A DNA stretch of 64,000 bases from Polaribacter vadi (GTDB lineage Bacteria; Bacteroidota; Bacteroidia; Flavobacteriales; Flavobacteriaceae). The first letter of the stretch is position 1. Each line of letters starts with the position of its first letter. The stretch is taken from NCBI RefSeq assembly GCF_001761365.1, contig NZ_CP017477.1, positions 2,284,001-2,348,000 of the forward strand. The letters are read 5' to 3'. The position numbers and the translations under genes were made by a program. The notes beneath the pieces are model-generated. The model was not told the origin of the DNA, ran no database searches, and saw only the letters and a program-made list of their open reading frames with translations. This document shows positions 53,227-62,314 of the stretch, one piece after another.

Positions 53227-55062
53227 TTAATTGATTTTTTCTTCTAATTTGTTCCACCAGAATTTCTTCAACAAGAACAAACACACAACTAATATTGCGA
53301 TACCTATATATATTGGTGTTGTTTGTCTAAAAATAATATACATAGGTATAATTACTAACGCTGTTTGCGCTACAATACCTACTACTACATTGAACATATC
53401 CATTTTAAAACCTTCGTTTTTCTTGAAAGTTGGATCATCAGCAATTACTTTTTCATGTACTGGTTTCCAAAACCCCCAAGGTTTTACATTTTTATAAAAA
53501 TCTTTTAATACTTTGTCTTCTGTAGGTGGTGCAGAATAAGTACCAACAATACTTCCTATTAATGAAACCACTAACAATATTGGAAATAAATACAATACAT
53601 TTACATCTGGGAATAACATGGGTGCAAAATACGCTGCAAGTAAACCTGCAACCATTCCCCAGAAAAATCCTTCTCCATTAAATCTCCACCAGTGCCATTT
53701 TAAAATATTCGCACCAACATAACTTCCGTATAAAACAGAAACAATAATATTTAATACTGAGTTTACATCTTCTGCAAATAATCCTAAAACAATACTTACA
53801 ATAACTACCACAATTCCTGTTAAGTAGTTCATGTTTTTAATTTGATTGGTAGTTGCGTCTGGCTTTGTATATTTTAAATAAATATCATTTACCAAATATG
53901 CTTGTGCTGCATTTAATGTTCCTGCAAAGGTTGACATAAATGCTGCTATTAATCCTGCTAATAACAATCCTAATAATCCAACTGGTACAAATTCTTTAAT
54001 TGCAGTTGGTAAAATCAATTCAAAATCTATATCTCCTGCTGCGTTTAGTAAATCTAATTTATCATAATAAATTAATGCTAATGCTGCAAAACCTGCAATC
54101 ATTAAATAACGAATTGGCATTAATATTACAGATACAAACCCACTCATTTTAGCTGCTTCAGCTGGTGATTTTGTAGATAGAATTTTCTGCATATCATATG
54201 TTGGTGCAGGACCTGCAACACTTACAAGTACTCCTTTAAACAACATCATAAATAAGAAAATAGTAAATATTCCAAATCCATCAGATTTAATTTTCTGAGT
54301 AACTTCTGGTATAATTTCTTTCCAATTTAAATCTAAACCTCCTTGAAAAGGACTCATCCAATTTTCAGGAACATTTAAGCCTCCAGTTCCAACTGCTTGC
54401 CAACCTAAATAACCAATTACTAAAGCAGCAACAGTCATAATTCCAAACTGAACAACATCTGCCCAAACAATTCCAGACATTCCTCCTAATAATGAATAGA
54501 AAACTGCAAAAAGCGTAAAGATTGTTCCGTAAAAATGAGGAACATATTCTGGAGAAACTGCAAAAGGAACATAGTTGCTTACTACTTCCCAAGGAACAAA
54601 TATTTCAACAAATTTTCCTAAACCAATAAATCCATATGCTAAATAACCAAGACATACTACAAGTGCAAAAACAACCACAATAATGTGCGACATTTTTGCT
54701 CCTTTACCAAAACCAAATCGTGTTCCAATCCACTCTGCACCAGTTGTTGCATTAGATCTTCTTAACCATTTTGATAAATAAACCATTAAGAAAATTTGAT
54801 TAAAAACAGGCCATAACCAAGGTATCCATGCACTTTTTATTCCGTAAACAAACATTAAAGTTACTAGCCAAATTGTACCAGAAATGTCAAACATTCCAGA
54901 CGCGTTAGAAAGTCCTAGCATGTACCAAGGAATGGATTTTCCTCCTAACAAATAATCATCTTTACTTTTTTGTGCTCTTTTTCTAAGTACCAAACCAATT
55001 ACAACAATGGTAATTAGATAAAGTGAAATAATTAGAATATCTACAGAATGCAATAATTTCAT
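53227..55062 (-). CDS. Sodium:solute symporter (SSS family), probable mannobiose importer
   Basis: The 611-residue protein has about 14-15 hydrophobic segments. SSS-family marks include LLGGKSIPWYMLGLSNASGMFDISG near the first helices, VVCLGYLAYGFIGLGKF and AFMSTFAGTLNAAQAYLVNDIYLKY, with Ser/Thr/Asn sodium-ligand residues. In known Bacteroides mannan operons a comparable symporter imports mannobiose from the periplasm. It lies between GH26 and GH130, 9 and 18 bases away, so it is co-transcribed. Substrate is by context only. Confidence 0.85.
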   Translation of the reverse strand: MKLLHSVDILIISLYLITIVVIGLVLRKRAQKSKDDYLLGGKSIPWYMLGLSNASGMFDISGTIWLVTLMFVYGIKSAWIPWLWPVFNQIFLMVYLSKWLRRSNATTGAEWIGTRFGFGKGAKMSHIIVVVFALVVCLGYLAYGFIGLGKFVEIFVPWEVVSNYVPFAVSPEYVPHFYGTIFTLFAVFYSLLGGMSGIVWADVVQFGIMTVAALVIGYLGWQAVGTGGLNVPENWMSPFQGGLDLNWKEIIPEVTQKIKSDGFGIFTIFLFMMLFKGVLVSVAGPAPTYDMQKILSTKSPAEAAKMSGFVSVILMPIRYLMIAGFAALALIYYDKLDLLNAAGDIDFELILPTAIKEFVPVGLLGLLLAGLIAAFMSTFAGTLNAAQAYLVNDIYLKYTKPDATTNQIKNMNYLTGIVVVIVSIVLGLFAEDVNSVLNIIVSVLYGSYVGANILKWHWWRFNGEGFFWGMVAGLLAAYFAPMLFPDVNVLYLFPILLVVSLIGSIVGTYSAPPTEDKVLKDFYKNVKPWGFWKPVHEKVIADDPTFKKNEGFKMDMFNVVVGIVAQTALVIIPMYIIFRQTTPIYIGIAILVVCLFLLKKFWWNKLEEKIN

Positions 55063-55071
55063 AAATAGAAT

Positions 55072-56226
55072 TTATTTAGTTTTTAGGTTTGGCAAATCTT
55101 TTAAAAATAAAGTTTTAGAAAATGATTTAAATTTTATAAAATCTTGTTCACTAGAGTGTCCTTTATAAGGCATATAATGATGTGTTGTTTTATGGTTTCT
55201 CCAAAATAATATCCAAGCAATTCCAGAATTTTCAATTTTAGGATATAAAACCTCTGAATACCAATTTTGTGTTGAGATTGTTTCTAAACCTGTTTCTGTA
55301 AAAGCAAATAATTTATTTTTTGCTGTGGCAATTTGTTTCACTAATTCCAAACTACTTTTAACTGCATTCGCATATTCTTCTGAGTTTTTAAAATCATAAA
55401 TATCAATTCCAAAAATATCTACATAATCATCACCTGGGTAATACTTTGTATAATTATCACCTGGGTTTAATTTGTTTGGAGAATAAACATATAATAAATT
55501 ATGTAATTTATGTTTATCACGCAAAATAGTTACAGTTTCTTGCCATAACTGAATATATTCTTCAGAGGTACAGTTTCCTTCTCCCCACCAAAACCATGCT
55601 CCATTCATTTCGTGATATGGTCTAAAAAGAATAGGAATTAATTTGCCTTTATATTTTAAAGTTTTTATAAAATTAGCAACATTATTTAGCCATTTCTCAT
55701 ATTTTTCTTTATAAATTCCATTTCCAATAATGTCTTTTACAGCTGGTGTTTTGTCCCAAGAATCACCTCCAGTTGTGGGATTGTCTGCGTGCCAACTAAT
55801 TGTAATTATTCCTCCATTTTTATGAGCATCAATTATTAATTTCCTCATGGTTTCAAAAGGAACAGAATCTAAATTTGCATCATTTTCATGTTCAATTCTT
55901 CCAATATCAAAGCCAAAAACTGCTGGAAGATCTCCAACAATATCTTTTACATCACTTTTTATGATGTTAGAAAAATCAGCTTCTTTCCAACCAATTCCAT
56001 AAGATGTGGCATCTTGATGCCCAACTGCAAAGCCTTCTTTTGCTGTGTAAAAAAGCTTTTTGTGTAAAATTTTTGTGTTTTTTGACACTTTAATATCAAC
56101 CAACTTTGGTTTTGTGTAAACTGAATTATATAGTGAGCTACAAGAAGAGAATAATATAATTATAATAATTAAAAATGCGTTTTTTTTAAAAAATGAATTC
56201 TTTAATATTTGTTTTTTTAATTTCAT
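55072..56226 (-). CDS. GH26 beta-mannanase, lipoprotein (copy 2)
   Basis: The 384-residue product has a lipoprotein signal with Cys29 (ILFSSC). GH26 marks are ILFRPYHEMNGAWFWWG (acid/base Glu) and FAFTETG (nucleophile Glu), with ISWHADNP upstream. It is a paralog of the GH26 at 48584-49819 but with a different N-terminal linker and no acidic strip. As first gene of the operon it may be the main periplasmic or surface mannobiohydrolase, with the other GH26 acting on longer chains; that division is an inference. Its promoter region is shared with the divergent AraC gene. Confidence 0.92.
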   Translation of the reverse strand: MKLKKQILKNSFFKKNAFLIIIIILFSSCSSLYNSVYTKPKLVDIKVSKNTKILHKKLFYTAKEGFAVGHQDATSYGIGWKEADFSNIIKSDVKDIVGDLPAVFGFDIGRIEHENDANLDSVPFETMRKLIIDAHKNGGIITISWHADNPTTGGDSWDKTPAVKDIIGNGIYKEKYEKWLNNVANFIKTLKYKGKLIPILFRPYHEMNGAWFWWGEGNCTSEEYIQLWQETVTILRDKHKLHNLLYVYSPNKLNPGDNYTKYYPGDDYVDIFGIDIYDFKNSEEYANAVKSSLELVKQIATAKNKLFAFTETGLETISTQNWYSEVLYPKIENSGIAWILFWRNHKTTHHYMPYKGHSSEQDFIKFKSFSKTLFLKDLPNLKTK

Positions 56227-56278
56227 TAATTTATTATTGATAAATTTGTGATGTGTTTATTGTAAAAATATTAAAATT

Positions 56279-56317
56279 ACATACATTAATTTCAATTATT
56301 CAAAATTAAACATACAT
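56279..56317 (-). promoter_or_regulatory. GH26 operon promoter region with direct repeats
   Basis: ACATACAT occurs at 56279-56286 and again at 56310-56317, 31 bases apart (about three helix turns). Between them CAAAATTA (56301-56308) is TAATTTTG on the minus strand, a match to the -7 consensus for the GH26 operon. No -33 TTG is visible, as expected for an AraC-activated promoter. The repeats are candidate AraC binding half-sites; this is inference. Confidence 0.4.
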
Positions 56318-56373
56318 ATAACATTTTGATGGTATTATTTTATCATTATATTAAAATATTATAACATATTTTT

Positions 56374-57252
56374 ATGGATATATTAAAAAAAGTACATAGA
56401 GAGATTACTCCACTATCTCCAGAAGATAGTTTTTTAGTCTTTGATAGGGTTAAAAGTGATTTTGATTTTCCTATTCATTTTCACCCAGAATATGAATTAA
56501 ATTTTATTAGTAATGGTAAAGGCGTAAGAAGGGTTGTTGGAGACAGTATCGAAGAAATAGATAATGTAGAACTGGTTTTAATTGGACCTAATCTACATCA
56601 TGGATGGCTTACAAATGTTTGTGAAAGTGGTAAAATTCATGAAATTACAATTCAATTTCATGAACATCTATTTAATGAAGGTCTTTTAACTAGAAAGATA
56701 ATGAAACCTATAAAAGACATGTTTGAAAGATCTATACATGGAATTTTGTTTTCTAAAAAGGCTTCACTAGAGATCTATGAAAGAATTTCTCAGCTTTCAA
56801 AATTAGATAGTATGGACTATTTTTTAGAATTAATTTCTATTCTACACGATCTAGCAAACTCAAGAAACCAAAGACTCTTATCAACCTATACTGCAAACAG
56901 AGAGAGCTTTGAAAATAGCGATAAGATTAAGACTGTATATGAATATGTACAAGAGAATTTTAGTAAAAAAATAACCCTAGCAGAGGTTGCAGACCTGGTA
57001 AGTATGAGCCATGTTTCCTTTAATAGGTTTATGAAAAAAAGAACAGGAAAAACATTTGTAGACTACGTAAATGATGTTAGAATAGGCTATGCAGCAATTC
57101 GCTTAATTGAAAAAGATAACAGCATTTCTGAAATCGCTTATTTCTGCGGATTTAATAATATTGCAAATTTTAATCGCGTCTTCAAAAAGGTTAAGAAGTG
57201 CACCCCAAGTCAATATAAAAATGAGTTTTCAGGCATCAAAAGAATCTTATAG
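56374..57252 (+). CDS. AraC-family regulator with cupin sensor domain (copy 2)
   Basis: The 292-residue protein has the same plan as the regulator at 37401: an N-terminal cupin with FPIHFHPEYELNFIS and a C-terminal AraC double helix-turn-helix (ITLAEVADLVSMSHVSFNRFMKK; ISEIAYFCGFNNIANFNRVFKK). It diverges from the GH26-mannose phosphorylase operon and precedes the susCD pair by 251 bases, so it is well placed to control both. It very likely arose by duplication with the other copy. The ligand is unknown; manno-oligosaccharides are suspected. Confidence 0.9.
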   Translation: MDILKKVHREITPLSPEDSFLVFDRVKSDFDFPIHFHPEYELNFISNGKGVRRVVGDSIEEIDNVELVLIGPNLHHGWLTNVCESGKIHEITIQFHEHLFNEGLLTRKIMKPIKDMFERSIHGILFSKKASLEIYERISQLSKLDSMDYFLELISILHDLANSRNQRLLSTYTANRESFENSDKIKTVYEYVQENFSKKITLAEVADLVSMSHVSFNRFMKKRTGKTFVDYVNDVRIGYAAIRLIEKDNSISEIAYFCGFNNIANFNRVFKKVKKCTPSQYKNEFSGIKRIL

Positions 57253-57422
57253 TATTTTGTCTTTAAATTTATATCCATTTTATTTCTAATTTTTCAAAAT
57301 TCGAGACTGTTTTTTATCGAATTGATGAAAAAATTAAGCTTATTTCAAGATAACCTTACTTTAAAGAAAAGATTTTATTAGTAAATGACAAAATAATATT
57401 AACTAAGAATTAACAATTCCTT

Positions 57423-57430
57423 TAATTTTG
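57423..57430 (+). promoter_or_regulatory. Possible -7 element for the mannan susCD operon
   Basis: TAATTTTG matches TAnnTTTG, 74 bases before the chosen SusC start at 57504. A -33 TTG is absent, suggesting an activator-dependent promoter as at the divergent GH26 operon. Confidence 0.35.
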
Positions 57431-57503
57431 GATATTGATAATATAATAGACAAATATTGTGTATTTTCTAATATTATCGTTAAATAATCAATTAATCATA
57501 AAT

Positions 57504-60500
57504 ATGATCCAAAGGATGAGAAAAATTAATTTAAATCATGCTTATTGTAAATCAAAAGCTTTCTACTTTATAGTTGCTTTTGTTTTTTTAAGTCAGATTG
57601 TTGCTGGGCAGCAAGTGAAAGGAGTTGTAACTGATTCCGATGGAATAACATTGCCTGGTGTAAGTGTACAGGAAAAAGGAACCATTAACGGTGTTTCTAC
57701 TAATTCTGATGGGGTATATAGTATTACAGTTAAAAGTAATGCAACTTTAGTTTTTAGTTATTTGGGTTATAAAACTAAAGAAGTCGTTTTAAAAGAAAGT
57801 AACACTATCAACGTAACAATGGAAGAAAGTTTTGAAACTTTAGATGAAATTGTAGTTATTGGTTATGGTACTCAAAAGAGGAGTGATATTAACTCTTCTA
57901 TTTCTTCTGTAAAAGCTGCTGATTTGGCAAATATAAAGCAAGTATCTATAGATCAAATGCTACAAGGTAAAGCTGCTGGGGTTTCAGTTACAGCAAATTC
58001 AGGATCTCCAGGAGGAGCTGCTTCTATTAGAATTAGAGGAACAACTTCATTAACAGGAACCAATGAACCTTTATATATTATTGATGGTGTTCCAATTTCT
58101 GGTGATGCAACAGGAAGATCTACAAGTGGACAACCACTAGTAGGTAGAGATGGTTTCTCTTCTGAAGGAGGTGGAGGTAATAATGCTGTTAGTCCATTGT
58201 CTATGATTAATCCAAATGATATTGAATCTGTAGATATATTAAAAGATGCATCTGCTACAGCAATATATGGTTCAAGAGGAGCTAATGGTGTAATTATTAT
58301 AACAACAAAATCTGGAAAAAAAGGAAATGGTAAAGTAGCTTATGAAAGCTATATTTCAATTATGTCAAATTATAAGAATCTTGATGTAATGAACTTACAA
58401 GAGTTTGCAAAGAATAAAACGGATCTAGCTGTTCTTTATGGCAACGAAGTTCGTCCAGAATTTTCTCATCCAGAATTATTAGGAAAAGGAACTGATTGGC
58501 AAGATGAAGTATACAGAGTTGCTATTGCAAAAAATCATCAAATATCATTTTCAGGAGCAAAAGAAGGGGTAAATTATTATCTATCTGGAGGTTTTTTAGA
58601 TCAGCAAGGAACAATTATAGGTTCAGGTCTTAAAAGATATACTGTAAGATTAAATGTAGATGCAAATATAAAAAGTTGGTTAAAGGTTGGGGCAAATTTA
58701 ACCTCAGGAATTACAAATGAAAAAGTTACGGTTAATCAAAGTTTTTCTGGTTTAATTAGCAATACATTACTGCAAGCTCCAGACATACCAGTAAGAAATG
58801 CTGATGGAAGTTTTGCTGGACCTCCAGATCCAAGCCAAAGTGTAACTTACTATAATCCTGTAGCAGAAGCTTTAACAAGAGAAAATAAACTGATAAGAAA
58901 AAACTTTTTAGGAAATGTTTATGCAGAAGCTACTATTTTAGATGGGTTAAAATACCGAGTTGAATTTTCAGCAAATACAGAGTTTTCACAAAACGAAGAT
59001 TTTAGACCATCTTATAAGTGGGGCTCTCAAGTTAACCTTACAGCAGATTTAGATACTAGAAATCAAAATTGGTATTCAACAAACTTTAAAAACTTATTAA
59101 CTTACGATAAAAGATTAGGTAACCATAGTTTTACAATACTTTTAGGTCAAGAAGCAAATGATAGTCATTGGGAAGGTTTAGTAACTTCTTCAAATGATTT
59201 TCAAACAAACGAAAACCACACTATAAATCTTGCAAATCCGGATAATAATACTGTAACTGGTTATAAAGGTAGCGCAGCTATTTCATCGTACTTTTCGCGT
59301 TTAATTTACAATTTCGATAATAAATACAGCTTTACAGCTTCTATCAGATCTGATACTTCATCTAAATTTGACCCTTCATCAGATAACCAAACAGGTACTT
59401 TTAAAGCTCTTTCTGGTTCTTGGAAATTATCAAATGAATCTTTTATGGAAAGCACTAAAGACTATATTGATAATATTAAATTTAGAGTTGGATATGGGGA
59501 AACAGGAAACCAACAGATAGAAAACAATAGATATACAGCTTTATTAGGGGCACAAAACTCCAATTTAGGAACTGGTTTTTTAGTCTCAAATTCTCCTAAC
59601 CCTTTTTTAACTTGGGAATCTTTAAATCAAATTAATGTGGGTGTTGATTTTACACTTTTTGATTCAAATTTATCTGCAAGTTTTGATTTTTATGATAAAA
59701 CTTCTGAAGGGTTTTTATTCCAAGTACCTTTACCAGTATATTTAACTGGTGGTGGTGGTCAATATGGTGGTATTTCTGCACCGTATTCAAACTTAGGTGA
59801 AATGCAAAATAAAGGTTATGAATTTACTATAGGCTATAACTTAAATAAAGATAAATTTAACTGGAATACTTCTTTAAATTTTTCTCATTACACGAATAAA
59901 CTAGTAAAAATACAAGATGGTATCGTTTTAACTCAACAAGTAAATACAAATGGGTATCAACCAGTTGTTGTAACGAATACATTAATAGGAAACCCAATAG
60001 GTATGTTTTATGGTTATGTTTCAGAAGGAATTTTTAATGACTTATCAGTTCTAAATAGTGCGCCTTTACAATTTGGACAACCAGTTGGAACTGCTGTTGG
60101 AGAAACTTATCTAGGAGATATAAAATATAAAGATATAAATGAAGATGGTGTGGTAGATGCTTTAGATAGAACTTTACTAGGTTCTCCTCACCCAGATTTC
60201 ACATTTGGGTTTACCAATAATTTTAATTACAAAAATTTCGATTTATCAATCTTTTTACAAGGATCATATGGTAATGAAATTATGAACTTAACAAGAAGAG
60301 CAGGTACAAAAAACACTTCTTTATATGAAAATCAATTAGTAGAAGCTATAAATTATTGGACTCCTACAAATACAGATACAGATATCCCAAGACCTATTCA
60401 AAGTGATTCAAATACTAACTTGTTAATATCTAATCGTTATATAGAAGATGGTTCTTATGTAAGAATACAAAACCTAACATTTGGTTATTCTTTGCCTCAA

Positions 60501-60695
60501 AACGTTTTAGATAAACTTAAGATGTCTAGATTAAGAGTTTATGGATCTGCACAAAATTTATACACTTTCACAAACTACTCTGGTTACGATCCTGAAATAG
60601 GTTCATTTAATCAAAGCCCTCTTTTATCAGGTATAGATAATGGAAGATACCCTTCTCCAAGAACTTTTTCATTCGGTATCAATTTAGAATTTTAA
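57504..60695 (+). CDS. SusC-like TonB-dependent transporter (mannan locus)
   Basis: I choose the ATG at 57504, giving 1063 residues with a signal peptide (ending QIVAGQ); an upstream ATG at 57459 would add 15 residues without improving the signal. A carboxypeptidase-regulatory-like domain (VKGVVTDSDGITLPGVSV) is followed by TLDEIVVIGYGTQKRSD near residue 112, the plug (IRIRGTTSLTGTNEPLYIIDGVP; KDASATAIYGSRGANGVI) and the barrel ending in FGINLEF. It imports oligosaccharides with the next gene's SusD. Based on the mannanases on either side and a GH27 downstream, the cargo should be galactomannan or mannan oligosaccharides. Confidence 0.92.
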   Translation: MIQRMRKINLNHAYCKSKAFYFIVAFVFLSQIVAGQQVKGVVTDSDGITLPGVSVQEKGTINGVSTNSDGVYSITVKSNATLVFSYLGYKTKEVVLKESNTINVTMEESFETLDEIVVIGYGTQKRSDINSSISSVKAADLANIKQVSIDQMLQGKAAGVSVTANSGSPGGAASIRIRGTTSLTGTNEPLYIIDGVPISGDATGRSTSGQPLVGRDGFSSEGGGGNNAVSPLSMINPNDIESVDILKDASATAIYGSRGANGVIIITTKSGKKGNGKVAYESYISIMSNYKNLDVMNLQEFAKNKTDLAVLYGNEVRPEFSHPELLGKGTDWQDEVYRVAIAKNHQISFSGAKEGVNYYLSGGFLDQQGTIIGSGLKRYTVRLNVDANIKSWLKVGANLTSGITNEKVTVNQSFSGLISNTLLQAPDIPVRNADGSFAGPPDPSQSVTYYNPVAEALTRENKLIRKNFLGNVYAEATILDGLKYRVEFSANTEFSQNEDFRPSYKWGSQVNLTADLDTRNQNWYSTNFKNLLTYDKRLGNHSFTILLGQEANDSHWEGLVTSSNDFQTNENHTINLANPDNNTVTGYKGSAAISSYFSRLIYNFDNKYSFTASIRSDTSSKFDPSSDNQTGTFKALSGSWKLSNESFMESTKDYIDNIKFRVGYGETGNQQIENNRYTALLGAQNSNLGTGFLVSNSPNPFLTWESLNQINVGVDFTLFDSNLSASFDFYDKTSEGFLFQVPLPVYLTGGGGQYGGISAPYSNLGEMQNKGYEFTIGYNLNKDKFNWNTSLNFSHYTNKLVKIQDGIVLTQQVNTNGYQPVVVTNTLIGNPIGMFYGYVSEGIFNDLSVLNSAPLQFGQPVGTAVGETYLGDIKYKDINEDGVVDALDRTLLGSPHPDFTFGFTNNFNYKNFDLSIFLQGSYGNEIMNLTRRAGTKNTSLYENQLVEAINYWTPTNTDTDIPRPIQSDSNTNLLISNRYIEDGSYVRIQNLTFGYSLPQNVLDKLKMSRLRVYGSAQNLYTFTNYSGYDPEIGSFNQSPLLSGIDNGRYPSPRTFSFGINLEF

Positions 60696-60707
60696 AAAAA
60701 AAATAAA

Positions 60708-62297
60708 ATGAAACATAAAACTTTTTTAAATTACAAATTACTTAGTGTAGTAATACTTTTTATAGCTTTTGTCTCGTGTTCTGACGACTTTACAGATAGA
60801 CCACCTGAAGACTCAATAAGTTTAGACGCTTATTACAACAACAATAGTCAAGTTGCTTCTGCAACAAACGGAATGTATAGTAGAACTTGGTTTCAACTAT
60901 GTAACAAGTTTTTCTGGGCGTTAGAAGTAGGATCTGGAAACATGTATTCTGGATCACCTGATGTAGCTGCTTTAAGAACATTCTCTTTAAATGGGAGTGA
61001 TCCTGAATTGGCAAATGGTTGGGCTTCATTATGGGCAAACGTTGCACAAGCAAATGCTATCATTAATTTTTTAGAAACTAGAGTTGGTCCAACTGTAGAT
61101 CAATCAGTAATTGATAATACTGTAGGAGAAGCTTATTTCATGAGAGCTACAGCATACTTTTATTTAGTTCGTTTATGGGGTCCAGTACCTATTATTGAAA
61201 ATAATTTAGATTATTCTAGTGACCCTGCTATTAATACAAGCCCTGTAGCTGACATTTACACTTTAATTGTTAGAGATTACACTAATGCTATTCAGCGATT
61301 AAAAAGTAAAAACAGAGGAAGTAATTATAGTGAAAACGGACATGTTTCAAAAGGATCTGCAAAAGCAATGCTTGCTAAAGTATATTTATATCAAGAAGAC
61401 TATCCAAATGCTAGGTTAATGGCTGAGGAAGTAATTAATAGCGGTGAATTTAAATTATTAGGTGGAAGTGCATTACCTTCAAAATCATTTGCGGATTTAT
61501 TTACTTATAGTCATAATAATAATGAAGAATCAATTTTTGCTCTTCAATGGAAAGGAGATGGACAATATGGATCTGCTAATAATAGTAACACTCAATTTGG
61601 AATAAGTTCTAGTACAGTATCAACATCAAACGCTTCTTATGGAGGCGTAATGGGGCCATCTCAAGATGTACTTACACTGTATGCTGCTAACGATTTAAGA
61701 GGTCATGAAACAGTAATGGTTCCAGGTGATGTGTATCCTAACATGAACACTAGCATTGGTGTAGGATTTACTGTACCAGATGAAGATAATGCACAAGGTT
61801 CTGGTGGAGGAATTAAAAAATATTGTCTTGGTGTACAATCTAATGAAACTGGACCAGTAGATGCTTGGGCAATGATGGATAATAGTACTTACATTATGAG
61901 ATATGCAGAATTATTATTGATTCATGCAGAAGCTATTTTAGCAGGTGGAGGAAGTACATCAGATGCTAATGCATTAAATTCATTTAATGCTGTAAGGCAA
62001 AGAGCTGGTTTAACAGCTAAAACTTCAATTACATTTGATGATATCTTTGAAGAAAGAAGGTTAGAGTTGTGTTTTGAAGGTGATTATTGGTTTGATTTAG
62101 GTAGAATAGACAAAGCAAAAGCTATCGAAATTATGTCTGCACAGAATAGAGGAAACAGAAATAATGCTGAATATTACACACCAGTATATTCTGCTTCAGA
62201 CCATGGAGCAAATGATTTTTATATAGATTACCCAGATAACGATGTTGCTATAAATCCAAAATTATTGGATGCACCTGTTCCTTATACTTTTAATTAA
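60708..62297 (+). CDS. SusD/RagB-like glycan-binding lipoprotein (mannan locus)
   Basis: The 529-residue product has a lipoprotein signal with Cys24 (FVSC). It shows GWASLWANVAQANAIINFLET, GEAYFMRATAYFYLVRLWGPVP and, near the C-terminus, MRYAELLLIHAEAIL plus DDIFEERRLELCFEGDYWFDL, all typical of SusD. It pairs with the SusC 12 bases upstream to capture mannan oligosaccharides. It is unrelated in detail to the pectin-locus SusD, as expected for different ligands. Confidence 0.92.
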   Translation: MKHKTFLNYKLLSVVILFIAFVSCSDDFTDRPPEDSISLDAYYNNNSQVASATNGMYSRTWFQLCNKFFWALEVGSGNMYSGSPDVAALRTFSLNGSDPELANGWASLWANVAQANAIINFLETRVGPTVDQSVIDNTVGEAYFMRATAYFYLVRLWGPVPIIENNLDYSSDPAINTSPVADIYTLIVRDYTNAIQRLKSKNRGSNYSENGHVSKGSAKAMLAKVYLYQEDYPNARLMAEEVINSGEFKLLGGSALPSKSFADLFTYSHNNNEESIFALQWKGDGQYGSANNSNTQFGISSSTVSTSNASYGGVMGPSQDVLTLYAANDLRGHETVMVPGDVYPNMNTSIGVGFTVPDEDNAQGSGGGIKKYCLGVQSNETGPVDAWAMMDNSTYIMRYAELLLIHAEAILAGGGSTSDANALNSFNAVRQRAGLTAKTSITFDDIFEERRLELCFEGDYWFDLGRIDKAKAIEIMSAQNRGNRNNAEYYTPVYSASDHGANDFYIDYPDNDVAINPKLLDAPVPYTFN

Positions 62298-62314
62298 TTT
62301 TAATAACATAGAAT

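Noticed and set aside
8302..60695. The two SusC genes as a recent duplication
   Set aside because: They share only family-level motifs; signal regions, plugs and barrels are divergent, so they are separate transporters.
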